Positions 1 to 10,846 of a DNA stretch of 64,000 bases are shown here, piece after piece (position 1 is the first letter of the stretch; every line of letters begins with the position of its first letter). The stretch is from positions 33,671,212 to 33,735,211 of the forward strand of contig OX345636.1 in assembly GCA_947044365.1 (NCBI GenBank). The letters are read 5' to 3'. The DNA comes from Petrosia ficiformis. Taxonomy: Eukaryota; Porifera; Demospongiae; Haplosclerida; Petrosiidae. The position numbers and the translations under genes are program-made. The notes under the pieces are model-generated. The model was given only the letters and a program-made list of their open reading frames with translations. It had not been told where the DNA came from and ran no database searches.

Positions 1-408
1 GGTTTTAACTTGCTTAGCTAGAGAAAACTTCCAAGAAAGTCATTTGGTTGCCTATCATGATCAGTCAGTGTGCAGGCCACGTTTTGCAATCTACACTTGT
101 AACTACATAATATTATAGCTATAGCTTCAACTACAACTGAGCAACTACAGTCTGGTTAGTAAAAATGTAATGAAACTACTACAGATAAAGAATCAATAAA
201 GGAAAAAGAAAAAAAAAGAAGCATCACCTGGGCATTGCCCAGGTCTGTATACACCTAAATACGGCTGTGTTGTACAAAAATGTTGTATCTAAGAAGTCTC
301 CAAATTTCTCTACAAAATGGTCAAGCTTTAAATGTGAGTGTTTGATTGAAAGTGGCTTGCTTCAATTGGTTTGCAAATACAGTAAAGATATTTGAATAGG
401 TAAATGAG
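1..408. other. No gene recognised
   Basis: AT-rich sequence downstream of the minus-strand stop at 409-411. The only structure seen is a short perfect hairpin at about 225-243 (CACCTGGG ... CCCAGGT) and a purine run near 195-222. It may be the 3' untranslated or flanking region of the minus-strand gene. Confidence 0.4.
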
Positions 409-785
409 TTAAAAACCAGGTATGTATGAACAAAACATGTTATATTTTCGTACTTCTTTTTCTGTTAAACTTTCTAGTGTCACAATAATAGAATTTTCAC
501 GTTCTACTTCACTGATTGTTAAAGGTGAAGGTGATGGTGATACAGAAGGTGATGGTGATACAAAAGGTGATGATGTAAGCATAACAAAGGAAGAAAAGGA
601 TGATTCCAGTTGAAATGATGATGGTGTAATCATCACAATGGACGATGAAGAAAGTGCTGGTGTAACCGCAAAAACAGAAGATGTAATCAGAACAAATGTT
701 GGCGAGGGTGATTCCAGTTCAAGAGAAGGTGATGGCAAGGAAGGTGTAAAAGAGGGTGAAGGTGATGGTATGGGAAACACTGGTA
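409..785 (-). CDS. Terminal exon of a minus-strand secreted/surface protein, Ser/Pro/Thr-rich
   Basis: Open exon of 377 nt read on the minus strand, entered by an acceptor CTGCAG at 791-786 and closed by TAA at 411-409. It encodes about 125 residues: a low-complexity Ser/Pro/Thr stretch with repeated PSPS units (probably an O-glycosylated stalk or disordered tail) followed by a short ordinary C terminus rich in Glu/Arg. The exon starts in phase 1 and joins in frame to the G that ends the exon at 1880-2219, which is the best evidence that both belong to one gene. No transmembrane helix or GPI-type hydrophobic tail is visible. The protein family is not recognised. Repetitive GGTGATGGT-like DNA lies behind the Ser/Pro repeats and may be length-variable. 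Confidence 0.6.
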
Positions 786-1879
786 CTGCAGAATGGAGAT
801 TAGAGAAACATTAATAAGTAATTATGGAAGTTCAATACAAATAACAGTCTGCCATTGACCATTTTCCTAACACTCTTGATTTTTGGAAATAGAGTAGGGA
901 CAAGTATCCCACACTCACCAAGCTTGCTGCCATCTACTTAGCCACCCTGCATATTCAGCACCCGTGGAGAGTCTTTAGCATAGGAGGAAATGGTTTTATA
1001 TAGACCTGAATGGCATCGCCTTACAATGACCTTTTCCAGATATGAATGTTCATTCGTTGTAATTGTGATTAAATATAATTGTAATTGAATTGAGAAATTA
1101 AACCTTTTGTAATTGTAATTGTAATTGACTTCATCCAAAAGCCGAAATTGAAAGTATAATTGTAATTGGACACATGTACAATACATATCCATTTGATCTA
1201 CAGTACAGTATAAAGACCGACAGGAAGAAAGCAGTTTGTCAAAACTGGTATATAGTTTTTGCCTATACTCTTGGCTATACCTAAAACATCAATCACTAAG
1301 CAAGTTTGGAATTGGATTGGACTATCATTGTAATAGTAATTGTTATTATTATAATTATCTATCATCTTGTTATGGCCTACTCTAAGATAAATTACAGATA
1401 CAGCATTGTGAAATTACCATTAAAACAATCAAACCTGATGTTTACACTGTACTTCTGTCTGTAGTATTGATAATATATTGAAAGCCTTAAATTCATCTCC
1501 ATACATGTTTATTAGCTGATTGAAAGGTTAATGGTTTTATATATCGTGTACAATATCATGTGTAGATTAACACAAGGCTTGCAACTTCTCTACATGTGAC
1601 TTCCAAATTTATGAGTTAACTAGTATAATATGAGTGTTGAAAGGTAACCATTTGACAAAAACATGACTGCATGATATTAGCATCCAGTTATTGTCATACT
1701 CAAGAATATTTATGCAAGTCGAAATGTCTAGAGTACACAACGCTATAGTAGTGCTGTTTTAGTTTGGTGTTAATGACCACTTTTAGTTATAGTTGTAGTT
1801 AATTAACTAAGGTAATATAATTATATTAGGCTTATGTATGTATGTATGTCTGCATGTGTATGTCTGAAGTAGACCTTAC
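786..1879 (-). other. Probable intron of the minus-strand gene
   Basis: Bounded by a donor GTAAGG (1879-1874) and the acceptor CTGCAG at 791-786. Contents are AT-rich; a degenerate TTGTAATTGTAATTG microsatellite at about 1055-1170 and a TTAGTTATAGTTAATTAACTAA repeat unit near 1780-1810 (also found at 18290-18480 and 33600-33860) are visible. No gene seen. Confidence 0.5.
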
Positions 1880-2219
1880 CATCATCAATGATATTTATTG
1901 TAATAATAGCATTAATCCCTTTAGTTACTCCAGAGTCATTGTATCGAACAAATACAAAGACCTTAACTGTACCAATACTCAAAGGAGCTTTAACTGTAAT
2001 GACTAATATTTCATTATTTAAACAAAATTTTTCATATTCTCCAAATTCTAAAATTCCAAGTGTTCGTCTTTCAGATTCTTTGAGGCTCCTATTGAAACCA
2101 AGTGTCACTACAGGAGTACCAGATACAGCTGCTTGACTTTTCGTGATAGTAGATTGATAAAGTGATGAAGGAACAAATTCCAAGTTGTCTAATGGATTAA
2201 ATAATCTTGATGCAAATAT
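1880..2219 (-). CDS. Penultimate exon of the minus-strand secreted/surface gene
   Basis: A 340 nt exon on the minus strand with acceptor TTATATCTTAG just above 2219 and donor GATG/GTAAGG just below 1880. It is open in phase 0 throughout (the first codons read IFASRLFNPLDNLEF) and ends in phase 1, matching the next exon at 409-785. The ~113 residues have a beta-sandwich-like pattern of alternating hydrophobics (for example VKVFVFVRYNDSG and AIITINIIDDG) and look like an extracellular domain, possibly Calx-beta or cadherin-like, but I cannot assign it. Because it starts in phase 0 it cannot be spliced directly to the signal-peptide exon at 11338-11395, which ends in phase 1; at least one more exon must lie between if they are the same gene. 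Confidence 0.6.
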
Positions 2220-2857
2220 CTAAGATATAAACATGGCTATGAGCACATGGCATAGTCTACCACAAAATTACTCGGCAACATTGTTGCTTGTAACAGTTAC
2301 ATGCAACAACACTCCTTCCTTTCCATACAGTAGGCACTTTTCATACTCTAGGTAACATTGTTGCTTGTAACAGTTATATTGCAGGTAATTAGATGAAAGA
2401 TCAGAGGAAATGTTGCATGTAACTCATGCAACAATGTTGCCTAGTCTTTTTTAGGGCTTATACCAGCTAAAAGTCAAAATGTCTTACTGAAAGAGATTGT
2501 AGTTTTAGTTAAAACAACACTACACTATAGGTGTCATGACACGCATTCATATAGTACACTAGAATAATTATTAATTTTGTATACATTAATTTACTACAAG
2601 TATTTAAGATGTATATATCTATGAAAATTGTATTATGTACCCACAATGTCCTATAGTAAAATTAGCCAATTATAAACAATGATTTAATATTTAATAATAG
2701 CACACTAGACTGTATATCATTGTGATTATATTTTTGCTGTTCTCAAGGCTTCCAACACTATTAATTAAGTATCGAGTTAAATGACTGTTCTGCATGAATG
2801 ATTTAGCTCATTTACTAAATACTTAATGACACATTCTTACAACACAATACATAACTA

Positions 2858-3143
2858 AAGAATAATAAAAAACATTTTCAATAAAAATGTAGGGATGTCA
2901 AAACCCAAAAAGCATGCAAACAAGGTTGGGAAGCTAACATAGGACCCACAATCATTTCCATATAACCCTACATAAGTACTTCAACTGCTATAAAACAAAA
3001 TACAAAGAGCTGTACTTATGTAGGGTTATATGGAGGTGATTTTGGGTCCTATGTTAGCTTCCCAACCTTGTTTGCATGCTTTTTGGGTTTTGACATCCCT
3101 ACATCTTCTTTCATTTTTATTGAAAATGTTTTTTATTATTCTT
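2858..3143. repeat. Foldback MITE, family M1 copy 1
   Basis: An almost perfect hairpin of about 286 bp. Left arm reads AGAATAATAAAAAACATTT then TAGGGATGTCAAAACCC; the right arm is its reverse complement ending in TTTTTTATTATTCTT, with arms of about 125 bp and a small centre around 2990-3010. No coding sequence. The same family occurs at 12409-12655, 31049-31345, 35313-35525 and 52540-52755, so it is a dispersed non-autonomous element. Confidence 0.85.
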
Positions 3144-3379
3144 GTTTCCATTGTGTTTTTTTTCTGAATAGTGTGAAAATTTTTTGTAGATTGCAGAAAC
3201 ACTATTTCCCTTACAGCACTGTCTGCCATCCTACAAGAAGTAGTGTCAGTCACTGTGTCAACCGTTCAGTATTCCAATGCTTATCATAGTATACAATAGT
3301 ATTACACAATGGCTTTAATATTAATAATTATTATATTCGTTATTATAAAAATGTACTCGCCGGTTCTCTACCTTAACCA

Positions 3380-3555
3380 CAATCTTTGGCCATCTATAAG
3401 ATGTTGGTAGTCATAAAAACACTAGAGGTATGTGTGTATTAAAACCTATCTGTATATAATACCAGAGAGTTCAGGTCATCACTTGCAATTGAAATGTATG
3501 GGGGGGCATTTTTTTCCATGCCATCCCTACATAGAGAGTACTACCGTACTCTCTG
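3380..3555. repeat. Dispersed repeat R1, copy 1
   Basis: About 170 bp shared with 12655-12835 and 42945-43115: each copy contains GTTAGTCATAAAAACACTAGA, later CATCACTTGCAATTGAAATG and a CCATCCCTACATAGA-like end. In copies 1 and 2 it directly follows an M1 foldback, so it may be part of a longer element. No coding potential. Confidence 0.65.
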
Positions 3556-3695
3556 ATAATTATATATGTAATCAAATTAGAGTATACATAGTTACTGTTA
3601 GGTACTGTTCATGCTAATCGCCTGCGAATCTCATTTTTCTTTGAGATGTGATTTGTGAAAATGTTAATAATTACTGAAATTTTTATGTTGGACTA

Positions 3696-3770
3696 TATAT
3701 ATATATATAATCATATATATATATAATTATATATATATATATATAAATAGTAATTATATATTATATATAC
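3696..3770. repeat. AT microsatellite
   Basis: Runs of (TA)n broken by TCATAT and AATTAT. Similar AT tracts occur at 11455-11595, 42836-42866, 43738-43775, 59248-59310 and 61666-61700. Confidence 0.9.
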
Positions 3771-4106
3771 ACTGTATGTTTGTGTCACTTGTGTGACCTT
3801 TCGTAGTTAAGAAAGTTGCGCCCCATTCCTGGGGGCTTGGTCAATTAATGGGCGTGGCACATAAAAGAACCCGCGTTTGAGCTATAGACCAGCAGGAAAG
3901 GATGTAAAACTGCTAATAACTGTTGTATATAGTAGAGAAACAGTATAAATTATATCCAAGAATCTTTAACAAGTAAGTATAGTAAGTTGTTGAGTTCAGA
4001 GGAAGCCATAATTTAGAACCTTGAAGGAGTACTTCAGTCAGTTTATCAAAGATCTGTGTACTTAGACTGCAATCAGTCTTGCACTTACTTCTTCAGGCCC
4101 CATCTT

Positions 4107-4327
4107 TGTGGCATGAGGTGACCTATGTTAACTATGTGACCTTTTAATATAATGTCCTCTTAGGTGTTTATTTGTGTAATTACAATGTGTTTAGTGGTGT
4201 TAGGTTCACAGTTTCTTAATTACGTATCTAGAACATTCTTGTATAAATATCTAGAACATTCTATTGGATTTTGTATAAATACTGGACATCTTTCTTATTT
4301 TATTATTATTGAGTTATTAGTGAATCT
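4107..4327 (+). repeat. 5' LTR of the Gypsy element
   Basis: 221 bp starting TGTGGCATGAGGTGACC and ending TTAGTGAATCT. Matches 8135-8362 apart from 7 bp missing near TATAAATATC. A tandem TCTAGAACATTCT...TATAAATA motif probably holds the promoter. Confidence 0.85.
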
Positions 4328-4348
4328 ACATGGTGGCAGAGGTGGGAT

Positions 4349-6778
4349 ATGGCACAAGTCCAGCTAAAACCCCCAAGTCCTTTTGATTTTAAAACTCCTG
4401 ATGACTGGCCACGATGGAAGAGGCGATTTGAGCAATTCCGAGTCGCTTCAGGTCTCTCTCAAGATGGTGCGAGTAAACAAGTCAACACACTTTTATATTG
4501 TCTCAGCGAAGAAGCGGAAGACGTCCTCGCATCAACCAATCCCTCTCAGGAAGAGACTCGAGCATATGACGCCGTAATGTTGAAATTTAATTCCTTCTTC
4601 AAGATACGCAAAAACGTAATCTTCGAACGAGCAAGGTTCAATCGTCGAAAGCAACTGGAAGGCGAATCAGCTGAACAGTATATTACACACTTGTATCATC
4701 TTGCAGAAAACTGTGACTACGGAGAGTTGAAGTCGGAAATGATCAGAGACCGACTAGTTGTGGGGATTAAAGATTCTGCTCTCTCCGAGAGCTTACAAAT
4801 AGATGCGGACCTAACACTAGAAAAGGTCAAGAAAAGGATACGCCAAAGAGAAGCGGTCCAAGAGCAACAACAGTTACTCAAGGGAGGAACCTCGAGTACT
4901 CTCGAAGAAATACGATCACATCGGGGATGTTTCAAAAACAGACCAAGAGCCAAACCCAGTCCTAAGCATCCGAAACAGTGTACTCGCTGCGGGAAAGAAC
5001 TACATTCAAGGGATAAATGCCCAGCTAGAGACGTTATGTGCCATCGGTGCCAGAAGAAAGGCCACTATAGTACCCAGTGTTACTCCAAGCCAACGTCGAC
5101 GGCACCGGTATCAGAAGTCAGAAGTGAAAGCCATCTTGACACTGCATTCTTAGACACACTCACAACTGGTCTGGAGACATCGTGGACTATCAAACCCCAA
5201 CTGCAAAGACAGATGCTCACTTTCAAGATGGACACAGGTGCGGAAGTAACAGCGATATCTGAAGAGAGCTACAAAAATTTAGGGAAACACCAACTAACCC
5301 CACCAGAGAAAATCCTTTATGGCCCATCTCGTCAACCATTACAAGTCATTGGACAGTTCATAGGAGAAATTAGCTACAAAGGCAAGTCAATCAACCACCC
5401 AGTATTTGTGGTTGCCGGTTTAAAAACAAACTTGTTAGGACTCCCAGCAATCACCTCCCTGAACTTAGCAGCTAGAATCAACAATATGGACGCTTTAAAA
5501 GATGAAGTGTTGGACCAATTTCCCTCAGTCTTTCAAGGCCTTGGAACCCTTAGTGAGGAATATGAGATTCAACTGAAATCAGACGCTAAACCCTTCTCTC
5601 TCTTCACAGCCAGGAATGTCCCATTACCATTAAGGAAAAAAGTTCTACAGGAACTAGATAGAATGGAGCACATTGGTGTAATTTCCAAGGTGGACCAACC
5701 AACACCATGGTGTGCTGGAATGGTAGTAGTCCCGAAGAAGTCGGGGTCCATTCGAATCTGCGTTGACCTTAAGCCTCTTAATGAAAGTGTTCTTCGAGAA
5801 GTCCACCCACTCCCAAAGGTCGATGACACTCTAGCACAAGTAGCGGGAGCCAAAGTCTTCAGCAAATTGGATGCCAACAGCGGATTCTGGCAGATCCCAC
5901 TCACAAAAGAGTCAAGACTGCTCACTACATTCATAACACCTTACGGCAGATACTGCTTCAACAAATTACCCTTCGGAATATCAAGTGCCCCAGAACTCTT
6001 TCAGAAGAGAATGAACAACATTCTTGGAGGGCTAGAAGGAGTTCTCTGTTTAATGGATGACATCCTAATTTTTGCAAAAGACATGGAAGAACACCACAAG
6101 AGAGTAAATTCCGTCCTCATACAGATTAAAGAAGCAGGTGTCACACTAAACATGGATAAATGTGAGTTTGCAAAATCTAAAATAACTTTTCTTGGTCACC
6201 TTATAGATGAAAATGGAATCCAAGCTGACCCGGCAAAGACCTCATCAATCCTCCAGATGGAACCCCCAACAAACATCCCTGAACTCAGACGGTTCCTCGG
6301 TATGGTTAATCAGCTAGGGAAATTCTCAAGAAACCTAGCAGAGCTCACCCAGCCTCTTCAAGAGCTAAAGCAAGCGTGGCTGTGGGGTCCTAATCAAGAG
6401 CAAGCACTCTCTAGTATCAAGAACGAGCTTTCACAACCAACTACTCTCACCATCTACAATCCAGAAGCCCAAACAAAGGTGTCTGCTGATGCATCATCTT
6501 ATGGTTTAGGAGCTGTATTACTGCAGAAGAACAATGATTTGTGGAAACCTGTAGCATTTGCCTCTCGTACAATGACTGAAACCGAAAGACGGTATGCCCA
6601 AATTGAGAAGGAGGCTTTGGCCACCACATGGGCATGTGAGAAATTTGCAACTTATCTTATTGGTCTGGAGTTTATGATAGAGACTGATCACAAGCCTCTG
6701 GTCCCTCTGTTGGGAATGAAGAACTTGGATAGTAGAGTACTACGATTTCGACTAAGACTTAACAGATTCAGCTATTGA
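4349..6778 (+). CDS. Gypsy gag-protease-RT-RNase H polyprotein, cut short by TGA
   Basis: One 809-residue frame fuses gag and pol, as is common in this Gypsy clade. Residues ~1-190 are retrotransposon gag; ~212-248 hold two zinc knuckles of C-x2-C-x4-H-x4-C type (second one CHRCQKKGHYSTQC). The aspartic protease core DTGAEVTAIS is near residue 295, the reverse transcriptase runs from about 400 to 640 with the catalytic box LMDDI near 568 (the usual first residue Y/F/V replaced by L) and RNase H starts near 690 with SADASSYGLGAVLLQ. The stop at 6776-6778 interrupts the stretch RFSY / IVHVPGK that normally links RNase H to integrase; reading continues in the same frame beyond it. Start chosen as the first ATG after the primer-binding site. 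Confidence 0.9.
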   Translation: MAQVQLKPPSPFDFKTPDDWPRWKRRFEQFRVASGLSQDGASKQVNTLLYCLSEEAEDVLASTNPSQEETRAYDAVMLKFNSFFKIRKNVIFERARFNRRKQLEGESAEQYITHLYHLAENCDYGELKSEMIRDRLVVGIKDSALSESLQIDADLTLEKVKKRIRQREAVQEQQQLLKGGTSSTLEEIRSHRGCFKNRPRAKPSPKHPKQCTRCGKELHSRDKCPARDVMCHRCQKKGHYSTQCYSKPTSTAPVSEVRSESHLDTAFLDTLTTGLETSWTIKPQLQRQMLTFKMDTGAEVTAISEESYKNLGKHQLTPPEKILYGPSRQPLQVIGQFIGEISYKGKSINHPVFVVAGLKTNLLGLPAITSLNLAARINNMDALKDEVLDQFPSVFQGLGTLSEEYEIQLKSDAKPFSLFTARNVPLPLRKKVLQELDRMEHIGVISKVDQPTPWCAGMVVVPKKSGSIRICVDLKPLNESVLREVHPLPKVDDTLAQVAGAKVFSKLDANSGFWQIPLTKESRLLTTFITPYGRYCFNKLPFGISSAPELFQKRMNNILGGLEGVLCLMDDILIFAKDMEEHHKRVNSVLIQIKEAGVTLNMDKCEFAKSKITFLGHLIDENGIQADPAKTSSILQMEPPTNIPELRRFLGMVNQLGKFSRNLAELTQPLQELKQAWLWGPNQEQALSSIKNELSQPTTLTIYNPEAQTKVSADASSYGLGAVLLQKNNDLWKPVAFASRTMTETERRYAQIEKEALATTWACEKFATYLIGLEFMIETDHKPLVPLLGMKNLDSRVLRFRLRLNRFSY

Positions 6779-7774
6779 ATCGTCCATGTACCTGGGAAAC
6801 TCATGTACACAGCTGACACGTTATCACGGTCACCACTAAAATCTGATATCTCGGAACTTCAAGAAATAGCAGAGACTTTTATAGATGCCTGTGTGGCTCA
6901 TCTCCCAGCTAGCGACATGAGACTTGACGATTACCGTGAGGCACAGGCGGCAGACCCAATCTGCTCAAGACTTATCGGGTACTGCCAGCAGGGATGGCCA
7001 ACTAAAAACAATATTGATATTCCCATAGGACCATACTGGAAAGTTCGAAGTGAACTGAGTATCCACAACAAACTCCTACTTCGTGGAAAACAAATTGCTG
7101 TCCCAAAATCCCTCCAGCAAGAGAAGATTCACCAGGGACATCAAGGAATAGAACGATGTCACCTCCGTGCTAAATCTTCGGTATGGTGGCCCGGAATATC
7201 AAAACAAATCAAACATTTGATAGAACAGTGCCCGGTATGCGTGAAAAATTCAACTCCAAGAAGTCAACCTCTCATTCCATCAGAACTCCCTGATTACCCC
7301 TGGCAGAGAGTAGGTACAGATCTCTTTGCAATAAACGGAGTAAACTACCTGTTAATAGTAGACTATTTCTCAAGATACCCAGAAGTTATTAAACTCTCAT
7401 CCACAACATCATCTAGCATCATCAAGGTTCTGAAGTCAATTTTCTCTAGACATGGCATTCCTGAAACATTAGTGAGTGACAATGGTCCTCAATACACATC
7501 ACAAGAATTCACTGACTTCTCTAAATCGTATGATTTTACTCACATAACATCCAGTCCCCACTTTCCCCAGAGCAATGGACAGGCAGAACGTACAGTCCAG
7601 ACAGTCAAGAGACTACTGAAGCAATCTAGTGATCCTTACATGGCTCTACTCAATTATCGTACCACACCTTTACTGTGGTGTAACATCTCTCCAGCACGAC
7701 TCCTCATGGGAAGGTCACTTCAAACCAATCTTCCTCAGTTGAAAGAACAGGTGCCCAAAATGAGAATATCTTGA
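6779..7774 (+). pseudogene. Gypsy integrase, separated by a nonsense codon
   Basis: Continues the gag-pol frame after TGA 6776-6778. Contains an H-H-C-C zinc finger (HQGHQGIERCH ... EQCPVC, nt ~7130-7240) and the DDE core: D in GTDLFAINGVNY, D in VSDNGPQYTS and E in SNGQAERTVQT with Gypsy-like spacing. The frame closes at 7772-7774; the C-terminal tail (DYKKKQKRYYDIRHR and onward) continues to the 3' LTR in the next frame, from about 7776 to 8143, so at least one small indel has occurred in the AAAA run near 7757. As it stands integrase can only be made by readthrough. Confidence 0.85.
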
Positions 7775-8134
7775 AGAATTCCGACAATGCAATAGTGACT
7801 ACAAAAAGAAACAGAAACGTTATTATGATATTCGCCATCGAGTTCACCCTCTACCTTTCATTCCTAATAATACTGAAGCTTGGGTAAATACAGGAAATCA
7901 ACAGGTTCCTGGAAGAGTTGTCGCTCCATCAAACACTCCACGATCCTATCTAGTTGATACTCCCAGTGGACAAGTCCGGAGAAACAGACAACATCTTGTT
8001 GTGATGCCATCTAACTCTGATCATAGGGAGAAACCGATTGCCAATAAAACACGACAACGAAGCCCAGTCATGACTCGATCACGAACAAATGCAACAATCC
8101 GTCCACCCAACAGATACATCCCAGGAAGGGGAGA

Positions 8135-8362
8135 TGTGGCATGAGGTGACCTATGTTAACTATGTGACCTTTTAATATAATGTCCTCTTAGGTGTTTATT
8201 TGTGTAATTACAATGTGTTTAGTGGTGTTAGGTTCACAGTTTCTTAATTACGTATCTAGAACATTCTTGTATAAATATCAAATATCTAGAACATTCTATT
8301 GGATTTTGTATAAATACTGGACATCTTTCTTATTTTATTATTATTGAGTTATTAGTGAATCT
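8135..8362 (+). repeat. 3' LTR of the Gypsy element
   Basis: 228 bp, near-identical to 4107-4327 with an additional 7 bp (a second partial AATATC unit). Begins TGTGGCATGAGG right after the polypurine tract. Confidence 0.85.
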
Positions 8363-8566
8363 GTTAATGTTACAATCTTTTGAGTACACAGAAACTCAGA
8401 AAGGTAGAGACCTTAGTACCTTCAGCAATGATTGATACATAGTCATCACAAAGCAGATTCTTTTTTTCTCAATAAAGACTGTTTTAAAGACTAACCAATA
8501 TGTAGCACAATGCACATTAGTGGGATTTTGGGCCCGGGCATCAATGATAATTGATAGATAACAACA

Positions 8567-8698
8567 ATGACTGAGAAGAGACTCACGGATATCACACTTT
8601 TATCCATCGAGAATAATCTAAGGGACAGTATTTGTTTGGACGATGTAGTAACAGAATTCGAAGGAAAAGACAAAAACAGAACAATCATGTTGTCTTAG
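8567..8698 (+). pseudogene. hAT-type transposase C-terminal scrap
   Basis: A 43-codon frame beginning MTEKRLTDITLLSIENNL and ending at TAG 8696-8698. The pattern (K/E)RL..L.LLSIE.....D..D.V..F resembles the extreme C terminus of hAT-family transposases and ZMYM/ZBED-like domesticated relatives, just after the dimerisation domain. No upstream catalytic portion is seen, so this is a remnant. Assignment rests on this short pattern only. Confidence 0.45.
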
Positions 8699-8906
8699 AT
8701 CTAATACTTTTGTATAAAATTATAACTATTAATAAAAAACTGAACACGCCCACTTCCGGGGGCCCAACCATCAATTTTTTTCCAGGTACGCCCCTGGTAC
8801 AAATTAAAGCCAAGAATGCTTTTCTTAGACTTCACTGTAATTAAACCTTTATAATGTGTTGAATGCAGCTGCTCAAGCATAGGTGACAATTTCCTGGGTA
8901 TATATC

Positions 8907-9062
8907 ACTGTTAAAATGAATGAGTTATTTTAACCCTCATTTTGTTACATGATGCTATAATAAAGAATGGTAACAAAAGCAATACAATGTGAGAAAAATA
9001 TAATTTCATTGAAACTCTTGTAACCAACTGAAGGTTAAAATAACCTATTACCTTTACAGTGT
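8907..9062. repeat. MITE family M2 copy (CACTGTAAA ends)
   Basis: About 155 bp with inverted ends: left TCACTGTTAAAATGAATGAG then TTATTTTAACC, right GGTTAAAATAACCTATTACC then TTTACAGTG. Related copies: 35905-36724 (820 bp, clean ends), and partial ends near 28533-28600, 30165-30225, 45475-45530, 47505-47550 and 47590-47645. Confidence 0.7.
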
Positions 9063-9432
9063 ATGATTCGCCACACGTCCTTTGGCTATGCCATGCACCA
9101 TCTACACTGACACAAAGGGTATAATAGTAAGAGTTTAAATTTCGAAGGAATAAAAAAGAATGTCAAGATTCACACTAAAAAATGTGACCACTATAACCAC
9201 ACTCTAATAATCACAATTTGTGGTCATTAATGATACAATGGAAGCCCTACTTATCAAAGGCGCTGCACACAATATACAGCATAATAGGGAATTATTCATA
9301 ATCCCTAGAGAATATGAAAATAACACAGGAAGTTGGTTTCTTTCATCATGAAATGATAAAAACAGAGGAAAAAGTGATTAAATGAGGAAAAAGTGATTAA
9401 ATGAGAAACATTTCAGTTGAATTTTCTGCTCA

Positions 9433-10720
9433 CTAACTGTCTGAATCCAGTTTATCCAACTTAATATTAACTTGTCCAATTGAACAATTGTTGATACCAA
9501 TCGATGAGAAATCAAAAGTACGAAAAGAGCTTGTAGAGTGGCTATCTTTCATACAACCCATCATAACATTGCTAACTTTTTTATGTTGCTTTGTTGAAAT
9601 TCTTTCGTATGATCTAAAAGCATCCAATGACCTGTGACCGGTAGCAGTTTGAATTACACGTTCTGGTATCTCATTCTGGAAAAAGATCGTGGCTGCTGTT
9701 GCTCGCATGTTGTGATTCGTTTTACCGTCAATCCTGGCATCACAACACATTTCCTTAACCATCTTGGACAAGGTGTTCTTACCAATTGGAGTTTTTTCAT
9801 ACCAAGCATCACTAGGAGCTTTCTGTTTTGCTTTAAGAAACAACACATCTTCCTTAAATGCACACTCTGGCAATTTAGACAAATACAAATCTAGCAAAAA
9901 CACAAGGCATTTTGCATTGTTCTCAGGCAGTGCTGGAAATGGAACTTCTTTGTACGTAATCGTAAATCACAAGCACAGCCAGCATGATTTTTAGATCCAT
10001 GCTCAATGTACGTAAAACAGTCAGGATGATGTGTCCTTTTAAATTGGGAAGGCCCCAGCTTTCGCATTTCCTCACCTCCCCTAATACAATACCTTTTGCC
10101 AATGTAATAAAACACAGCGCACGCTGGAGATTCTTTGGATTGTTAATAGAGAAAAACACCTGAAGTCCAAAGCTTCTCTTCCTCCTCATCAGTTATAACA
10201 GGTGTGTGCCAAATTGATGTCCCAACACCACGTGTATGAAGATCACGATAGACAGAATCACAGGCTCCATGAACTAGCCGAAAAGAAGGATTGAAACGAT
10301 CCATAAACTTTGGTGCCATATAATTGTAGTCTAACATGTGCCGTTGAAGCCCGGCCAGGAGCTGATGTATACTCTTTGGAGGATAGAACTTCCCCTCCTG
10401 ACGCCTTACCTCGTTGATGAACCTTGGCAGCCAGTAGTTCAATTCATCTACCTTCGCCTATTCAAATAGATTTGCTGGACAAACCTTTTCACTGGATGTT
10501 GAATTCCTAGCCGCTCTCCACTCACTGAACACTCATACACCCCAGCAAGTACTTTTTGGGTATTCTCAGGAACGTGGCCTTTTTTCATCGATTCAATAGC
10601 TGAATTGTCAGAAATGGAACCAAACCTTTTAGCTAGTGTTCTTCTTCGCTTCTTAGGCTTTGGAGGTCGAAAGTCTTCATCATCCATGTTATCAACGTTC
10701 TGGTTATTCTCTCTATCCAT
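9433..10720 (-). pseudogene. Crypton-like tyrosine recombinase, frameshifted
   Basis: Minus-strand series of overlapping frames that together resemble DUF3504/Crypton-type tyrosine recombinases (the family that gave rise to ZMYM2 and QRICH1 domains). It starts with a basic N terminus (MDRENNQNVDNMDDEDF, KPKKRRR) at 10720, continues with the SAM-like core-binding part ELNYWLPRFINEVRRQEGK (10143-10440), then SINNPKNLQRAVF..., the first catalytic Arg in RYCIRGGEEMRKL (~10080), KTNHNMRATAAT with the H-x-x-R box, and TGHRSLDAFRSYERIS with the terminal His and Tyr (~9610). The frame changes between 10470 and 10440, near 10160, near 10115 and near 9910, so at least four indels inactivate it. Catalytic residues are still readable. 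No terminal repeats were identified, as expected for Cryptons. Confidence 0.75.
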
Positions 10721-10846
10721 ACTACTTATTGTACTTAGCTAGGTAGTAGGAATAATGATGTCTGAAATTACCATGGAAACATTTCTGACGCATATGGTAA
10801 CCATGGTAATTTGCGTATGTGAAGTATAGCTTCCATTGTATAAGCC

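Larger units (their letters stand above)
4107..8362 (+). mobile_element. Ty3/Gypsy LTR retrotransposon, nearly full length
   Basis: Two long terminal repeats flank an internal region with gag, protease, reverse transcriptase, RNase H and integrase in the Ty3/Gypsy order. The LTRs differ mainly by a 7 bp insertion in the 3' copy, so integration was recent. Behind the 5' LTR there is a primer-binding-site-like TGGTGGCAGAGGTGGGA at 4331; just before the 3' LTR a polypurine tract AGGAAGGGGAGA at about 8123-8134. Coding capacity is damaged: an in-frame TGA at 6776-6778 separates RNase H from integrase, and the frame is lost near 7760-7774 before the integrase C-terminal part ends. No clear target duplication could be read; the flanks differ. 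The element sits in the presumed intron of the minus-strand gene. Confidence 0.9.

Noticed and set aside
422..613. Plus-strand ORF with GEGDGD repeats
   Set aside because: Antisense shadow of the Ser/Pro-rich minus-strand exon, whose splice sites and phase are supported.
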